Part shown: positions 53,872-62,289 of the stretch, one piece after another
Position numbering within the stretch: position 1 is the stretch's first letter
Layout of the letters: each line of letters starts with the position of its first letter
Notes under the pieces: model-generated
Seen by the model: only the letters and a program-made list of their open reading frames with translations
Databases searched by the model: none
Told to the model about the DNA's origin: nothing
Assembly (NCBI RefSeq): GCF_022179385.1
Contig: NZ_BPQS01000009.1
Span: forward strand, 1 to 64,000
DNA from: Methylobacterium longum
GTDB lineage: Bacteria; Pseudomonadota; Alphaproteobacteria; Rhizobiales; Beijerinckiaceae
Direction: 5' to 3'
DNA: 64,000 nucleotides
Program-made: the position numbers and the translations under genes

Positions 53872-55317
53872 TCAATACTGGACGGTCGCCCGTACTCCGA
53901 GCACCGCCGCGTTGCGCAGACGGCGCCCGTCGGGCCCGGCGATGCCGGCGCCCGGATGGACGACGTATTGCGCGTCCGGCTGCACCGTGAAGCCCGGCAC
54001 AACGACGGCCTGATAGGTCGCCTCGATGACCGCCTCGGCGCGGCGGCGAGGCATCGGCATACCCGAGTAGAGGATCGTGTCCCGGTCGGCCCGCTGGGCC
54101 TCGTCGCTGATGCGGGCATAGGCGAAGCTGAGGCCGATCGTGTCGTCGTCGCGCCCGTCGAACAGGCCCTTGTAGGCGAGCCCCGTATCCACGTAGGCGT
54201 CGATCAGGCTGGAGCGTGTGGGCGACCACGCCGCGCGCACGAAGAAGCCGAGGCCCTCGTCGTCCTTGCCGGATTCCCGGTAGAGGGTCTGGTCGTAGAC
54301 CGCGTAGAGGCCCGCATTCCCGCGCACCGGACGGCCGATCCCGCTGGCGTTCGGGTCGGCGAGCGGCACGCCGGTGATATCGAAGCGGAGGCTGTCGAAC
54401 CGGCCGAAATGCTGCCACCCGCCCAGGGTGATGTCGCCCGGCAGCCCCTTGGATCCGGGGGCGATGTTGTACGCGTAGGTGGCCTCGGCGATGAGCAGGG
54501 CCGGATCGTGCAGGCGGAAATTCGTGCCCGTCCGGTCGAGGCGCTGTGCGTCCGGGTCGTCCCCCGGGCGGTTGGCGCCGGCCGGATCGCCGTCATAGAG
54601 CCCGACCTGCAGGGAGAAGCCGTTGCCGGGCACGTATTTGGCCCGGATCGCCGGTGCCGCGAGGGGGTAGGCCGGTCCGCCGCTCGGCAGGTCGAGCCCG
54701 GTGATGGCCGGCCAGCCGAAGGTGGAGTTCACGAACAGGGTCGCGGTCTGGCTGACGACGAACTCGGTGTCGGCGGCCTGCTGGCCGATCCGGATCCCGA
54801 GCTGGCCGTCCATCAAGCTCTGGTTGAACCAGAGCACGTAGAGGCGCGTCGCGGGCAGCGCCTCGATGACGCTCGTGGTCAGCAGGTTGCCGACATAGTA
54901 GCGCGATAGGCCGGTGCCGTGGATGAAGTAGGCGTTGGCGTGGACCGTGGCCCCCGCCCAGCCGGCCAGCCGGTCGAGGTCGAGGTTGAGCCGCAGGTTC
55001 AGGCGATCCTCGACGATCGCACCCTGCCGGACCCCGCCGATCGGATTGCCGAGCACGTCGACGATGTAGGTCAGGCTGTACTGGATGCCCCGCTCCCTCA
55101 GGAGGGGGCGGATCCCCAAGGGGTCGCCGCGCGGCCCGAGATACGGTTCCACCGAGCGGACATAGCCGCCCGAGGCTTGGCTGGTCGTCTCCGGCTGGGA
55201 CACCGAGATGCGGGGATCGGCGCCCGCGCCCTCGAAGGGTGTCGGGACGTGCTGCTGGGCGGCGGCAGGCACGGCCCACAGGCCGAGAACGAACCAGGAT
55301 GTGAGTATCCGGAACAT
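53872..55317 (-). CDS. OprB family carbohydrate-selective porin
   Basis: 481 residues. Signal peptide 1-20 (ending AAA-Q). Outer-membrane beta-barrel composition throughout, ending in the aromatic Y-x-x-x-V-x-Y-type C-terminus (RATVQY). Family features: G-I-Q-Y-S-L-T-Y-I-V-D-V-L-G-N near 76-90, the G-I-R-I-G-Q-Q-A-A-D-T-E-F block near 173-185, and AYVDTGLAYKG near 383. OprB channels admit glucose and other sugars. It lies just downstream of nothing but its own promoter and is divergent from the gamma-glutamyltransferase gene. Confidence 0.9.
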   Translation of the reverse strand: MFRILTSWFVLGLWAVPAAAQQHVPTPFEGAGADPRISVSQPETTSQASGGYVRSVEPYLGPRGDPLGIRPLLRERGIQYSLTYIVDVLGNPIGGVRQGAIVEDRLNLRLNLDLDRLAGWAGATVHANAYFIHGTGLSRYYVGNLLTTSVIEALPATRLYVLWFNQSLMDGQLGIRIGQQAADTEFVVSQTATLFVNSTFGWPAITGLDLPSGGPAYPLAAPAIRAKYVPGNGFSLQVGLYDGDPAGANRPGDDPDAQRLDRTGTNFRLHDPALLIAEATYAYNIAPGSKGLPGDITLGGWQHFGRFDSLRFDITGVPLADPNASGIGRPVRGNAGLYAVYDQTLYRESGKDDEGLGFFVRAAWSPTRSSLIDAYVDTGLAYKGLFDGRDDDTIGLSFAYARISDEAQRADRDTILYSGMPMPRRRAEAVIEATYQAVVVPGFTVQPDAQYVVHPGAGIAGPDGRRLRNAAVLGVRATVQY

Positions 55318-55438
55318 TGTCCGCTTCTGGGGGACTGCACGGGCTCTTTATAGCACGGCCGAACGCCTGAACACGCTCGGCCTTTGCAGGACGCACAGGC
55401 TCGCCTAACCCTGCGGCTGGTAGAGCACAGGATCGTCG

Positions 55439-57037
55439 ATGCCCGAGACCCCCGTCTTCACCACCGCGGCCGTCGCCGCGCCCCACCGCCTCGCCGCGCA
55501 GGCCGGCCAGACCGTGCTGGCCCAGGGCGGCAATGCCATTGAGGCGATGGTGGCGATGGCCGCCTCCATCGCGGTGGCCTACCCGCACATGAACGGCATC
55601 GGCGGCGACGGTTTCTGGCTGGTGCGCGAGCGCGGCGGCCGGGTGCGCGGCATCGAGGCCTGCGGGCCGGCGGGGCGCCTCGCCACGCTCCAGCGCTACC
55701 GCGAGAAGGGCTACGACACGATCCCGGCGCGCGGTCCCGATGCCATGGTCACGGTCGCGGGCGCGGTCGGCGGCTGGCGCCTCGCCCTGGAGCTGGCACG
55801 GGCGCTCGGAGGCCGCCTGCCGCTGGAGACGCTGCTCGCCGACGCGATCGGACAGGCGCGCACCGGGGTGCCGGTCTCACCCTCCGAGGCGCGCTACGTG
55901 CCCCAGGAACTCGATACGCTCCACGACGCCCCGAACTTCTCGAAGACCTTCCTGAAGGACGGCAAGCCCTATCCGGCCGGCGAGATCCGGGCCCTGCCGC
56001 GTCTCGCCGCCACCCTGGAGCAGCTGGCCCATGCGGGTCTCCGCGATTTCTACCGTGGCGATATCGGACGGGAGATCGCCGCAGATCTGGAACGCCTCGG
56101 CGCCCCGGTCACCCGGGCGGACCTGGAGGGCTTCGCGGCGGCCGAGCGCGCGCCGCTGGCGATCCGGCGGCGCGGCGCGACGCTCTACAACTTCCCGCCG
56201 CCGACCCAGGGGCTCGCCGCGCTGCTGATCCTCGGCATCTTCGACCGGCTCGACATCGCCGAGGCGGAGGGCACGGCGCATTATCACGGCTTGATCGAGG
56301 CCACGAAGCGGGCCTTCGCGATCCGCGACCGCGTGGTGACGGATTTCGGCCGCCTGCGGCACGACCCAGCCGCCTTCCTGACCCCGGAGCGTATCGCCCG
56401 CGAGGCGGCGCTGATCGACATGCGCCGCGCCGCGTCGGTGCCCCTGCCCGATCCGGGTCACGGCGACACGGTCTGGATGGGCGCGATCGACACGGACGGG
56501 CTCGCCGTCTCCTACATCCAGTCGGTCTACTGGGAATACGGCTCCGGCACGGTCCTGCCGGCTACCGGCATCTGCTGGCAGAACCGCGGCATGTCGTTCT
56601 CGCTTGATCCGACGGCCGTGAACCCGCTGGAGCCGGGCCGGCGCCCGTTCCACACGCTGATCCCGGCGCTCGCCGCCTTCGACGACGGCCGGGTCATGAG
56701 CTACGGCAGCATGGGCGGCGACGGGCAGCCGCAGTTCCAGGCGCAGATCTTCAGCCGCTACGCCGATTACGGGATGTCGGTGGCGGACGCGGTCGATGCC
56801 CCGCGCCTCCTCTACGGACGCACCTGGGGGGCGCCCTCGCTGAGCGTCAAGGTGGAGGACCGGTTCGATCCGGCCTGCATCGCGGCCCTCGGCCGCCTCG
56901 GCCACGAGATCGAGGAGCTGGGCGGCGCCTACATCGACTCGCTGGGCCACGCCGGCATGCTGGTGCGCCATGCACGCAACGGGCGGATCGAGGCCACCCA
57001 TGATCCCCGCTCGGATGGCGGAGCGTTGGGACTGTGA
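55439..57037 (+). CDS. Gamma-glutamyltransferase family protein
   Basis: 532 residues. N-terminal A-A-P-H-x-L-A-A-Q-A-G and G-G-N-A-I-E-A-M-V-A near 13-40 are family signatures. The Ntn nucleophile is probably Thr344 in GHGDTVWMGAID, followed by the G-S-G-T-V and N-N/N-R-G-M-S-F type block near 367-390 and M-G-G-D-G-Q-P-Q near 424-431. No signal peptide, so it may act in the cytosol, as the YwrD-like branch does. Family members cleave the gamma-glutamyl bond of glutathione or related amides after self-processing. Confidence 0.9.
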   Translation: MPETPVFTTAAVAAPHRLAAQAGQTVLAQGGNAIEAMVAMAASIAVAYPHMNGIGGDGFWLVRERGGRVRGIEACGPAGRLATLQRYREKGYDTIPARGPDAMVTVAGAVGGWRLALELARALGGRLPLETLLADAIGQARTGVPVSPSEARYVPQELDTLHDAPNFSKTFLKDGKPYPAGEIRALPRLAATLEQLAHAGLRDFYRGDIGREIAADLERLGAPVTRADLEGFAAAERAPLAIRRRGATLYNFPPPTQGLAALLILGIFDRLDIAEAEGTAHYHGLIEATKRAFAIRDRVVTDFGRLRHDPAAFLTPERIAREAALIDMRRAASVPLPDPGHGDTVWMGAIDTDGLAVSYIQSVYWEYGSGTVLPATGICWQNRGMSFSLDPTAVNPLEPGRRPFHTLIPALAAFDDGRVMSYGSMGGDGQPQFQAQIFSRYADYGMSVADAVDAPRLLYGRTWGAPSLSVKVEDRFDPACIAALGRLGHEIEELGGAYIDSLGHAGMLVRHARNGRIEATHDPRSDGGALGL

Positions 57038-57074
57038 GGCCGGGGTCGCGTGCGCGGTCGCCGGAGACGGCCGC

Positions 57075-57932
57075 TCACGCGGCCTGAGCGAGCCAGCAGG
57101 CGGCGCGCAGCCGCACAACACCGCCTTGCGCGTACGGTCGCAGAATCTTCGTCACCGCCGCTTCGGCTCGCGCTCGCAGATCCGGGGCGGCCTCGCGGAT
57201 GAGGTGCGAGCTCGGGCCGAGGTCGAGGGAGACCCGGGTGGCCGCGTCGGTCGCCGCCGCGTCGGTCGCGCCCTGTCCGACGACGATGTCGCGGTCGAGC
57301 GCGTCGCAGGTGACGCGCGCGAACCCGGCGCCGCGCAGGAGCGCGACCAGCGGGTCGGCATCGGCGAAGCGGAACGGTCCCGGCGTGTCGGGCTGAGGCG
57401 GCGGCGGAATCTCGGGCAGGAGCGGCAGCACCGCGTCCCGCGGCACGCTCACCCAGAGGTTCTCGGAGAGCGGCCGCCAGCACAGGAAGGTCAGCCGGCC
57501 GCCCGGCTTGAGCATCCGTCGCAGGTTGGCGAAAGCGCGACCGGAATCCGAGAAGAACATCACGCCGAAACGCGAGAGGGCGATGTCGAAGTGCCCGAGA
57601 TCCGCCCGCTCCACGTCGGCCTCGACGAACCGGATCGGCGCGGCACCTGACGCCTCCCCGGCGACGCGGCTCCTGGCGACGGCCAGCAGCGGCGCCGAGA
57701 TGTCGGCTCCCGTGATGGCGCCGCCGGGCCCGACCCGACGCGCCGCCTCCAGGGTGGTGGCCCCTGAGCCACAGCCGATATCGAGCGCCGTGTCGCCGGG
57801 ATCGAAGGGCAGGCGGGCGAACAGCGCCTCCGTCAGCGGGACGAACATCCCGTCGAGGACGGCCTGATTGCGCGCCCAGCGCGCGCCGACCTCGCCGTTC
57901 CAGTACTCGGTCTGGGTGATGCCGCCCGCCAT
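57075..57932 (-). CDS. Class I SAM-dependent methyltransferase
   Basis: 285 residues from the ATG at 57932 with GGAGGC upstream, 11 nt after the OsmC stop. SAM motif I LDIGCGSGATTL near 49-60, motif II-like A-D-V-E near 105, and the post-motif LKPGGRLTFLCW near 141-152. N-terminal Y-W-N-G-E-V-G-A-R-W is typical of a widespread alphaproteobacterial methyltransferase group. Substrate unknown. It forms a two-gene unit with the OsmC gene. Confidence 0.9.
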   Translation of the reverse strand: MAGGITQTEYWNGEVGARWARNQAVLDGMFVPLTEALFARLPFDPGDTALDIGCGSGATTLEAARRVGPGGAITGADISAPLLAVARSRVAGEASGAAPIRFVEADVERADLGHFDIALSRFGVMFFSDSGRAFANLRRMLKPGGRLTFLCWRPLSENLWVSVPRDAVLPLLPEIPPPPQPDTPGPFRFADADPLVALLRGAGFARVTCDALDRDIVVGQGATDAAATDAATRVSLDLGPSSHLIREAAPDLRARAEAAVTKILRPYAQGGVVRLRAACWLAQAA

Positions 57933-57943
57933 GATCGCCTCCG

Positions 57944-58453
57944 TCAGACCGTGGTCGTGGCCACTGACAGTTCGGGCTTGTGGTTCAGGGTCTGGAACAC
58001 CACGCAGTAGCGCTCGGTGAGCTTGAGGAGCTGCGCGAGCTTGTCCTCCGGCGCGTCGGTGTCGAGTTCGAAGAACAGGCGGATGCTGCGGAAGCCCACG
58101 GGCGCCTCCTTGTCGACTCCGAGGGTGCCGCGGAAATCCAGGTCGCCCTCGGCGCTGACCGTGCCCGAACGGAGCGGGATCTCCAGGGCGGTGGCCACCG
58201 CCTTGAGGGTCACGCCCGCGCAGGCGACCAGGGCCTCGAGCAGCATGTCGCCCGAGCACAGCTCCGCGCCCGATCCGCCTGTCGCCGGATGGAGCCCGGC
58301 CTCCGCGATGGCGCGCCCTGTCTCGACCTTGCAGGCGATCTTGCTGTCGTCCAGCGTGCCTCGGGCCTTCAGGGTGATGACCGCCGCGTCCGGCGCGGTG
58401 CGGTACTTGTCCTTGATCGGAGCCTGGAGGGCTCGCAGCGCAGTGGCATCCAT
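57944..58453 (-). CDS. OsmC family protein
   Basis: 169 residues. G-S-G-A-E-L-C-S-G-D-M-L-L-E-A-L-V-A-C-A-G near 60-80 supplies the two redox cysteines (about Cys66 and Cys78) in the positions known from OsmC/Ohr-type peroxiredoxins, and the C-terminal R-Y-C-V-V-F-Q-T-L-N completes the fold. Cytosolic thiol peroxidase-like protein acting on organic hydroperoxides or in sulfur metabolism. Upstream of the methyltransferase gene in the same operon. Confidence 0.9.
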   Translation of the reverse strand: MDATALRALQAPIKDKYRTAPDAAVITLKARGTLDDSKIACKVETGRAIAEAGLHPATGGSGAELCSGDMLLEALVACAGVTLKAVATALEIPLRSGTVSAEGDLDFRGTLGVDKEAPVGFRSIRLFFELDTDAPEDKLAQLLKLTERYCVVFQTLNHKPELSVATTTV

Positions 58454-58501
58454 GGCGTCGTCCTCTCGAATCGGGTTCGCGCCCGCTTCTCGGCGGCGGG
58501 C

Positions 58502-58521
58502 CGGCCGGAACGCTCCGGCCG
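58502..58521 (-). terminator. Hairpin between bioF and the OsmC gene
   Basis: GGCCGGA (58503-58509) and TCCGGCC (58514-58520) form a 7-bp stem (8 with 58502/58521) around a 4-nt loop. It lies 50 nt past the bioF stop on the minus strand and before the OsmC gene. Good stem, no clear T tract. Confidence 0.45.
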
Positions 58522-58569
58522 CGGCGGGGCTCCGGTATAGGTGGACGGGATGCGGACGAAAAGCGGCCC

Positions 58570-59694
58570 TCAGGCGCGTTCGGTGAGCGCCGCCACCGCC
58601 TCGGCCAAGGCGTCAACCTGGGCCTCGTCATGGGCGGCCGAGAAGGCCACCCGCAGCCGTGCGGTCCCGGCCGGCACCGTCGGCGGGCGGATCGCCACGA
58701 CCAGGAACCCGGCCGATTCCAGCGCGGCCGAGATGTCGAGCGCCGCCTGCGCCTCGCCGACCAGGACCGGCACGACGGCGCTCTCGGCCTCCGGCAGGCC
58801 CAGCCGGGCGGTGAAACGCCGGGCGAGAGCCACGGGCCGCGCGCGCCGTTCGGGCTCCGCCTCGAGGATCGTCAGGGCCTCCAGGGCGGCGGCGGCCGAG
58901 GCCGGGGGCAGACCGGTCGTGTAGACGAAGCTTCGGGCGCGGCTCGTCATCAGGTCGATCACGGGCCGTGACGCGCAGAGGTAGCCGCCGTAGGAGCCGA
59001 GCGCCTTCGACAGGGTGCCCATCTCCAGCGGCGCCCGCGGCCCGTCCTCGACCACGCCGATCCCGTGGGCGTCGTCCACGAGCGTCCAGGCGTCGAAGCT
59101 TTCCGCGACGCCCAGGATGTCGCCGAGCGGCGCCCGATCGCCGTCCATGCTGAACACCCGCTCGGTGAGCACGAGGGCGCGCCCGTGATGAGACCGGTGC
59201 TCGGTGAGCTGCGCGGCGAGGTGGCCGACATCGTTGTGGCGAAACGTGAGCACCCGCGCGCCCGACAGCCGCGCGCCGGCCCACATGCAGGCGTGGGACA
59301 GGTCGTCGAGCAGGACGAGGTCACCGCGCCCGGCCAGCGCCGGGGTGATGCCCAGATTGGCGAGGTAGCCGCTGCCGAAGATCAGGGCGGCTTCCACGCC
59401 CTTGTGCCGTGCCAGCCGCTCTTCCAGGGCGCCGAGATACGGGTGGTCGCCGGTCACGAGCCGCGATCCGCCGGCGCCCGCACCGTGGCTCGCCGCGGCA
59501 GCCTGTGCCGCCGCGATCACCCGCGGGTGCTGCGAGAGACCGAGATAATCGTTGCAGGAGAACGAGACGAGCGCCCGTCCCCGCCGGGTCGCCGCCGCAT
59601 CCGGTCCGCGCTCGGTCGGCGTGAGCCGGCGGCGCAGGCTGCCGGTTTCCAGGGCGTCGAGTTTCCCGCGGGCGAAGGCGTCGAGGCTGTCCAT
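58570..59694 (-). CDS. bioF: 8-amino-7-oxononanoate synthase
   Basis: 374 residues. Alpha-oxoamine synthase features: F-S-C-N-D-Y-L-G-L near 45-53, G-A-G-A-G-G-S-R-L-V-T-G near 71-82, the PLP-contacting D-D-A-H-G near 207-211, and the Schiff-base Lys230 in GTLSKALGSYGG. It condenses pimeloyl thioester with L-alanine in biotin synthesis. No ribosome site precedes the ATG (see the bioF/bioA promoter). Divergent from bioA; bioB and bioD are not in this window. Confidence 0.93.
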   Translation of the reverse strand: MDSLDAFARGKLDALETGSLRRRLTPTERGPDAAATRRGRALVSFSCNDYLGLSQHPRVIAAAQAAAASHGAGAGGSRLVTGDHPYLGALEERLARHKGVEAALIFGSGYLANLGITPALAGRGDLVLLDDLSHACMWAGARLSGARVLTFRHNDVGHLAAQLTEHRSHHGRALVLTERVFSMDGDRAPLGDILGVAESFDAWTLVDDAHGIGVVEDGPRAPLEMGTLSKALGSYGGYLCASRPVIDLMTSRARSFVYTTGLPPASAAAALEALTILEAEPERRARPVALARRFTARLGLPEAESAVVPVLVGEAQAALDISAALESAGFLVVAIRPPTVPAGTARLRVAFSAAHDEAQVDALAEAVAALTERA

Positions 59695-59725
59695 CAGGTC
59701 GGGATGGGAGCCGCCGCGGCGGCAA

Positions 59726-59755
59726 AGTCAAGCGGTGGCCGCCGAACCCTTGACC
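59726..59755. promoter_or_regulatory. Divergent bioF/bioA promoter with paired TTGAC elements
   Basis: GTCAAG (59727-59732) and CTTGAC (59749-59754) form an inverted repeat in the 90-nt gap. Each arm contains a -35-like TTGAC: TTGACT for bioF on the minus strand and TTGACC for bioA on the plus strand. A 17-nt spacer would place both transcription starts almost at the start codons, and neither gene has a Shine-Dalgarno sequence, so leaderless mRNAs are possible. No BioR box is seen. Confidence 0.5.
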
Positions 59756-59784
59756 CCCGTCCGGAGCCCCACCATGCCGGTCGC

Positions 59785-61050
59785 ATGATCCGCGAAGCGC
59801 CCGCACGCCATCTCTGGCGGCCCTACACGCAGATGCGCCGCGCCCCGCCGCCGCTGGAGGCGGTGGCGACGCGCGGCACCCGCATCGTGCTCGCCGACGG
59901 CCGCGAACTCGTGGACGGCATCGCCTCCTGGTGGACGGCCGTGCACGGATACAATCACCCGCACATAGCCCAGGCCGTGACCGACCAGCTCGCCCGCATG
60001 CCGCACGTGATGTTCGGCGGCCTCACCCATCAGCCGGCCGAACGGCTCGCGGCCCGGCTCGCCGCCCTGCTGCCGGGCGACCTCGACCACGTCTTCCTGA
60101 GCGATTCGGGTTCGGTCGCCGTGGAAGTCGCGCTCAAGATGGCGGCGCAGATGTGGATCAACCGCGGGGTGAGCGGTCGGACGAGGGTCCTGGCTTTCCG
60201 CGGCGGCTACCACGGCGACACGATGGGGGCGATGTCGGTCTGCGACCCCGAGGAGGGCATGCATCGCCGCTTCGGCGCCTACCTGCCCGACCAGCTCTTC
60301 TGCGACCTGCCGCGGAGCGCGGCCGAGACCACGGCGCTCGACGCCACACTGGCGGCGCATCGCCAGACCTTGGCGGCCGTCATCGTCGAGCCCCTGGTCC
60401 AGGGCGCAGGCGGCATGCGGATGCACCCGCCCGAGGTCCTCGCTACCGTCGCCCGCCTCGCCCGCCATCACGGTCTGCCGCTCATCGCCGACGAGATCTT
60501 CACCGGCTTCGGCCGGACCGGAAGCCTGTTCGCGTGCGAGCAGGCCGGGGTCGTGCCCGACATTCTCTGCCTGTCGAAGGCGCTGACCGGCGGCACCATG
60601 GCGCTCGCCGCCACCGTCGCGCGCGGGGAGGTCTTCGAGGCCTTCTGGTCCGAGGATCCTGCCGCCGCGCTGATGCACGGCCCGACCTTCATGGCCAACC
60701 CACTCGCCTGCGCGGCGGCCAATGCCAGCCTCGACCTGTTCGAGACCGAGCCGCGGCTGGCCCAGGCGCGCGTCATCGCGCTCAGGCTCGCGGACGGGCT
60801 GGAATCCCTGAGACGCGTGTCCGGCGTGGCCGATGTCCGGACCCTTGGCGCCATCGGCGCGGTACAGTTCTCCCGGCCGCCGGATCTCGCCGTCCTGAAG
60901 TCTCGGCTGCTCGACCGCGGCGTCTGGGTTCGGCCGTTCGGCGACATCGTCTATCTCACGCCCGCCCTCACCATCGCGGACGGGGATCTCGACCGCTTGA
61001 CCGACGCGGTCGTGGCCGTGGTGACCGATCTGGGTTCTTCGGCCGCGTGA
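59785..61050 (+). CDS. bioA: Adenosylmethionine-8-amino-7-oxononanoate aminotransferase
   Basis: 421 residues. H-L-W-R-P-Y-T-Q-M near 9-17 and D-G-I-A-S-W-W-T-A-V-H-G-Y near 44-56 are specific to BioA within class III aminotransferases. The PLP Lys265 is in LCLSKALTGG, with D-E-I-F-T-G-F-G-R-T-G near 236-246. It transfers the amino group of S-adenosylmethionine to KAPA, giving DAPA, the step after BioF. ATG 59785 lacks a ribosome site. A clear hairpin follows the gene. Confidence 0.95.
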   Translation: MIREAPARHLWRPYTQMRRAPPPLEAVATRGTRIVLADGRELVDGIASWWTAVHGYNHPHIAQAVTDQLARMPHVMFGGLTHQPAERLAARLAALLPGDLDHVFLSDSGSVAVEVALKMAAQMWINRGVSGRTRVLAFRGGYHGDTMGAMSVCDPEEGMHRRFGAYLPDQLFCDLPRSAAETTALDATLAAHRQTLAAVIVEPLVQGAGGMRMHPPEVLATVARLARHHGLPLIADEIFTGFGRTGSLFACEQAGVVPDILCLSKALTGGTMALAATVARGEVFEAFWSEDPAAALMHGPTFMANPLACAAANASLDLFETEPRLAQARVIALRLADGLESLRRVSGVADVRTLGAIGAVQFSRPPDLAVLKSRLLDRGVWVRPFGDIVYLTPALTIADGDLDRLTDAVVAVVTDLGSSAA

Positions 61051-61108
61051 CGGGACTCGCCGCGGTGCGAAAGAAAGCCTGCCGCCCCGGCCTGCAACCC
61101 GGAACCGT

Positions 61109-61133
61109 TTCTGCCGTTGGGCCTACGGCAGAA
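61109..61133 (+). terminator. Terminator-like hairpin after bioA
   Basis: TTCTGCCGT (61109-61117) and ACGGCAGAA (61125-61133) are perfectly complementary over 9 bp with a 7-nt loop, 58 nt after the bioA stop and 50 nt before the receiver gene. No T tract follows. Confidence 0.5.
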
Positions 61134-61182
61134 GACGCGTGCGGCGGCCCTCACGGCCGCATGCTGCCGGAGGGAGTAAACA

Positions 61183-61572
61183 GTGGCGAGTGAGCAGACG
61201 GGTATTGGCGGCGATCGGCCGGTGATCCTCCTCGTCGAAGACGAGGCGCTGACGATCATGGATCTCGGGGACGTTCTGGAGGAAGGCGGCTACGACACGG
61301 TCCAGTGTGCTTCCGCCGAGCGGGCGCTCAGCATCCTGCAGGCGCGCCCGGATATCTGCGGGCTCGTCACGGACGTCCAGCTCTCGGGCAAGACGGACGG
61401 GTTCGACCTCGCGAGTTCCGTGGCCGAGGCGCGGCCGCAACTGCCGATCCTGATCGTCTCGGGACGGGCCGCGCCCGATCCGGCCCGCATGCCCGAGCAT
61501 GCCGATTTCATCGCCCGGCCGTGCACCGGCGAAGATATCCTGGATCGGCTTCAGCGTCTCATGCACTGCTGA
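61183..61572 (+). CDS. Single-domain response regulator with Arg in place of the conserved Lys
   Basis: 129 residues from a GTG at 61183 with GGAGGGAG 6 nt upstream. Receiver fold: acidic pair Glu19-Asp20 in LLVEDEAL, phosphoacceptor Asp64 in LVTDVQLSG, Ser93 in IVSGR where Thr/Ser is expected. The conserved Lys of the K-P motif is replaced by Arg112 (A-R-P). This type of stand-alone receiver (L-V-x-D-x-x-L-x-G-x-x-D-G) is common beside HWE/HisKA2 kinases in Methylobacterium-like genomes; no kinase is adjacent here. Output unknown. Confidence 0.88.
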   Translation: MASEQTGIGGDRPVILLVEDEALTIMDLGDVLEEGGYDTVQCASAERALSILQARPDICGLVTDVQLSGKTDGFDLASSVAEARPQLPILIVSGRAAPDPARMPEHADFIARPCTGEDILDRLQRLMHC

Positions 61573-61697
61573 GCGTCCGGCCCCGTCATCGCAGCGTCAC
61601 CGGCCACCGCCACAGGTCCTGGGCGGCCGGCGACGGGGGATGGACGGTGCAGATTCAGGATCATCCGGCGGCCGCCGGCACGAACTCGGGCGTTCCG

Positions 61698-62267
61698 GTG
61701 GGCGATAACCAGAAACGCGATCGTCACGACGAGGACCGACCGCCGCTGTCGTCCAAGAAGATGCGGCCACCCGGTGTTCGCAGCGTCGGCTGGGCGCTGG
61801 TGCAGGCGGCGCGCCTGCATCGGGCTCGCACCGGCGACCGCTTGGCCAAGCTCGGCTTGTTCGCCGGCCAGGAGCAGGTGGTTCAGGCGCTGGCCGCGGC
61901 CGGCACGATGACCATGGGCGACCTTGCCGCCCTGTTGCGGGTGCGTCCGCCAACCGCCTCGAAAACTGTGACGCGGCTGGCGGCTCTCGGCATCGTCGAG
62001 CGCCGGGCCGAATCGGGCGATGGACGCGTGGTTCGCGTCCAGCTCACGGAATCGGGCCTCGCGAAGGCCGCCGCGATCGAGCGGATTCAGGAAGAGGTCG
62101 AGGCCGAGCTGCTCGACCACCTCGACAAGACCGACCGCCGACGGCTCCGCAAGCTCCTGCGCAAGGCCGCGCGTGGATTGGCCGAGGCCGCCGGCGCCGC
62201 AGGTCAGACGACCGAGGCCGACGCCGAAATCGAGGCGGAGGACGATAGCGAGGGGTTGGCCACCTGA
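61698..62267 (+). CDS. MarR family transcriptional regulator
   Basis: 189 residues from the GTG at 61698; a GTG at 61647 with a better purine-rich upstream sequence and an ATG at 61761 are alternatives. The winged-helix core is clear: LGLFAGQEQVVQALAAAG near 53-70, MTMGDLAALLRVRPPTASKTVTRL near 71-94, and wing E-S-G-D-G-R-V-V-R-V-Q-L-T near 103-115. A long, acidic and Ala-rich C-terminal tail follows. MarR dimers repress nearby genes on ligand binding; the target is not evident. It lies next to the zinc-type locus but on the opposite strand to the decayed GTPase gene. Confidence 0.85.
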   Translation: MGDNQKRDRHDEDRPPLSSKKMRPPGVRSVGWALVQAARLHRARTGDRLAKLGLFAGQEQVVQALAAAGTMTMGDLAALLRVRPPTASKTVTRLAALGIVERRAESGDGRVVRVQLTESGLAKAAAIERIQEEVEAELLDHLDKTDRRRLRKLLRKAARGLAEAAGAAGQTTEADAEIEAEDDSEGLAT

Positions 62268-62289
62268 GCGGCCACGCTCCTGCCGCTTG

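Noticed and set aside
59695..59784. BioR operator in the bioF/bioA gap
   Set aside because: No TTATAGATAA-like sequence is present; only the TTGAC inverted pair.
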